From Burkholderiales bacterium (lineage in GTDB: Bacteria; Pseudomonadota; Gammaproteobacteria; Burkholderiales; Casimicrobiaceae): a stretch of 32,940 nt of DNA. The notes below the pieces were generated by a model. The model ran no database searches and was not told where the DNA came from. It worked only from the letters and a program-made list of their open reading frames with translations. Made by a program: the position numbers and the translations under genes. The stretch is taken from contig JADLEZ010000539.1 of assembly GCA_020845855.1 (NCBI GenBank), positions 1-32,940 of the forward strand. The letters run 5' to 3'. Positions within the stretch are counted from its first letter, which is position 1; the number at the start of each line of letters is the position of its first letter. Below are positions 32,508 to 32,940 of this stretch, in pieces.

Positions 32508-32588
32508 TTACGTACGCCAGGACGAAACTGGATTGCGCCGTTGCGTACGTACAGTCGAATTTTGAACGTAAGGTTGCGTGCATGTCAA
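32508..32588 (-). promoter_or_regulatory. Candidate iclR promoter with repeated CGTACG operator-like motifs
   Basis: On the minus strand a perfect -35 TTGACA (32583-32588) and a -10-like CAAAAT (32559-32564) are 18 bp apart, about 60 bp ahead of the GTG. Between the -10 and the gene lie GTACGTAC (32545-32552) and TTACGTACG (32508-32516), both centred on palindromic CGTACG/TACGTA sequences. Such repeats would suit binding by the IclR protein itself. The assignment is by eye only. Confidence 0.45.
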
Positions 32589-32689
32589 GATCAAGTCTCT
32601 CCCAATGACAGTCGGGTGACTGTGGAGAGCGAGGTGATTCCCGTGGACAGCAACCTGGGCCAGATCGCAGGCTGACCCGGCGGGTTGGC

Positions 32690-32842
32690 ATAGTGATCTC
32701 GGTTGCCGAGGCGAAAAGGTCGGCGTGTGCTCCAGACAATGCCACCAAGCTGCCTTGACGTCCGCGCAATACTCGCCAGGTTTCCGAACCGATTTGTTCT
32801 CCCGCTACGAGGTGAAGGCGTCCAGATCGGTCGCGCGGTCAT
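32690..32842 (-). pseudogene. Decayed 5' end of a second acetoacetyl-CoA synthetase-like gene
   Basis: An ATG at 32842 starts TARPIWTPSP, matching the start of the ligase at the left edge (SGPIWTPSP), with near-identical DNA over CCGATCTGGACGCCTTC. The next conserved part, LVALSGAHADLFASATEI, resembles the L-x-x-x-S-V-E-H-x-D-L-F-W-x-A region of these ligases but lies in another frame, so a frameshift has occurred. Nothing of the AMP-binding core follows. The fragment ends near 32690, before the iclR promoter. It is a dead paralogue. Confidence 0.5.
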
Positions 32843-32940
32843 GCCCCGCCGAGACGCACTGCAGCGAAATCCGGATACGTTTCGGCGACCTGCTCGCGCA
32901 CGGGTCCGCGCAGAAGCTCCAGCCATTCCGCCGGCGGCTC
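32839..32940 (-). CDS. 3' end of an unidentified gene entering from the right edge
   Basis: Thirty-three codons and a TGA are visible on the minus strand (EPPAEWLELLRGPVREQVAE and onward to AAVRLGGA). The stop overlaps the ATG of the decayed ligase start (ATGA), so the two were once translationally coupled. Codon use looks coding. The family is not recognisable from this short end. A weakly similar, decayed end sits at the same place ahead of the left-edge ligase. Confidence 0.45.
   Translation of the reverse strand, partial: EPPAEWLELLRGPVREQVAETYPDFAAVRLGGA

Noticed and set aside
1-32940. CRISPR arrays, tRNA, rRNA or riboswitches
   Set aside because: No regularly spaced repeats, tRNA-like cloverleaf or known conserved RNA motif was noticed on either strand by eye.

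Overview
The window is GC-rich DNA with proteobacterial gene content. Sarcosine-oxidase, MmgE/PrpD, CoxLMS-type, IclR and LysR genes sit in long overlapping operons, which suggests a betaproteobacterium such as a member of the Burkholderiales. This is inferred from gene content, since there is no rRNA or other marker. All intact genes read on the minus strand. The only plus-strand coding traces are two decayed insertion sequences.

Left edge (1-1850): the 5' end of an acetoacetyl-CoA-synthetase-like gene leaves the window. Behind it lie decayed sequence, a C-terminal fragment of a second molybdenum-hydroxylase FAD subunit with an in-frame stop, an IS3-type orfA remnant and a DUF1993 gene.

Operon A (10.4 kb down to 1.9 kb): DUF169 protein, three molybdenum-hydroxylase subunits (catalytic, FAD, 2Fe-2S), a cytoplasmic sulfite-oxidase-like Mo enzyme, EtfB, EtfA and a CoxG-type SRPBCC protein. 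A candidate promoter overlapped by a 6-11-6 dyad (LysR-like geometry) precedes the DUF169 gene.

Operon B (32.5 kb down to 10.6 kb), in transcription order: IclR regulator, N-carbamoyl-D-amino-acid hydrolase, hydantoinase/dihydropyrimidinase-like amidohydrolase, a second carbon-nitrogen hydrolase, heterotetrameric sarcosine oxidase soxBDAG, MmgE/PrpD protein, CobW/COG0523 GTPase, two polyamine-type ABC permeases, a two-subunit TPP decarboxylase (sulfopyruvate decarboxylase-like), an aldehyde dehydrogenase and a solute-binding protein. A decayed IS5-family element follows, then the ABC ATPase, a LysR regulator and a DszB-like protein. Most junctions overlap by 4 nt or are closely spaced.

The most interesting gene is the DszB-like one (10586-11665). 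It lacks a signal peptide and appears to keep the Cys, His and Arg that form the active site of 2'-hydroxybiphenyl-2-sulfinate desulfinase. A sulfite-releasing desulfinase, a LysR regulator, a sulfite-oxidase-like enzyme and a molybdenum hydroxylase with ETF side by side suggest catabolism of an unidentified organosulfur, possibly heterocyclic, compound. The hydantoinase, carbamoylase, amine oxidase, 2-oxoacid decarboxylase and aldehyde dehydrogenase would form a plausible linear route for a ring-opened N-containing substrate. The substrate is unknown and the pathway is inference.

Right edge (32.6-32.94 kb): the 3' end of an unidentified gene overlaps a decayed start of another acetoacetyl-CoA-synthetase-like gene. 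This resembles the left-edge junction, so the cluster may lie between two paralogous copies of one locus.
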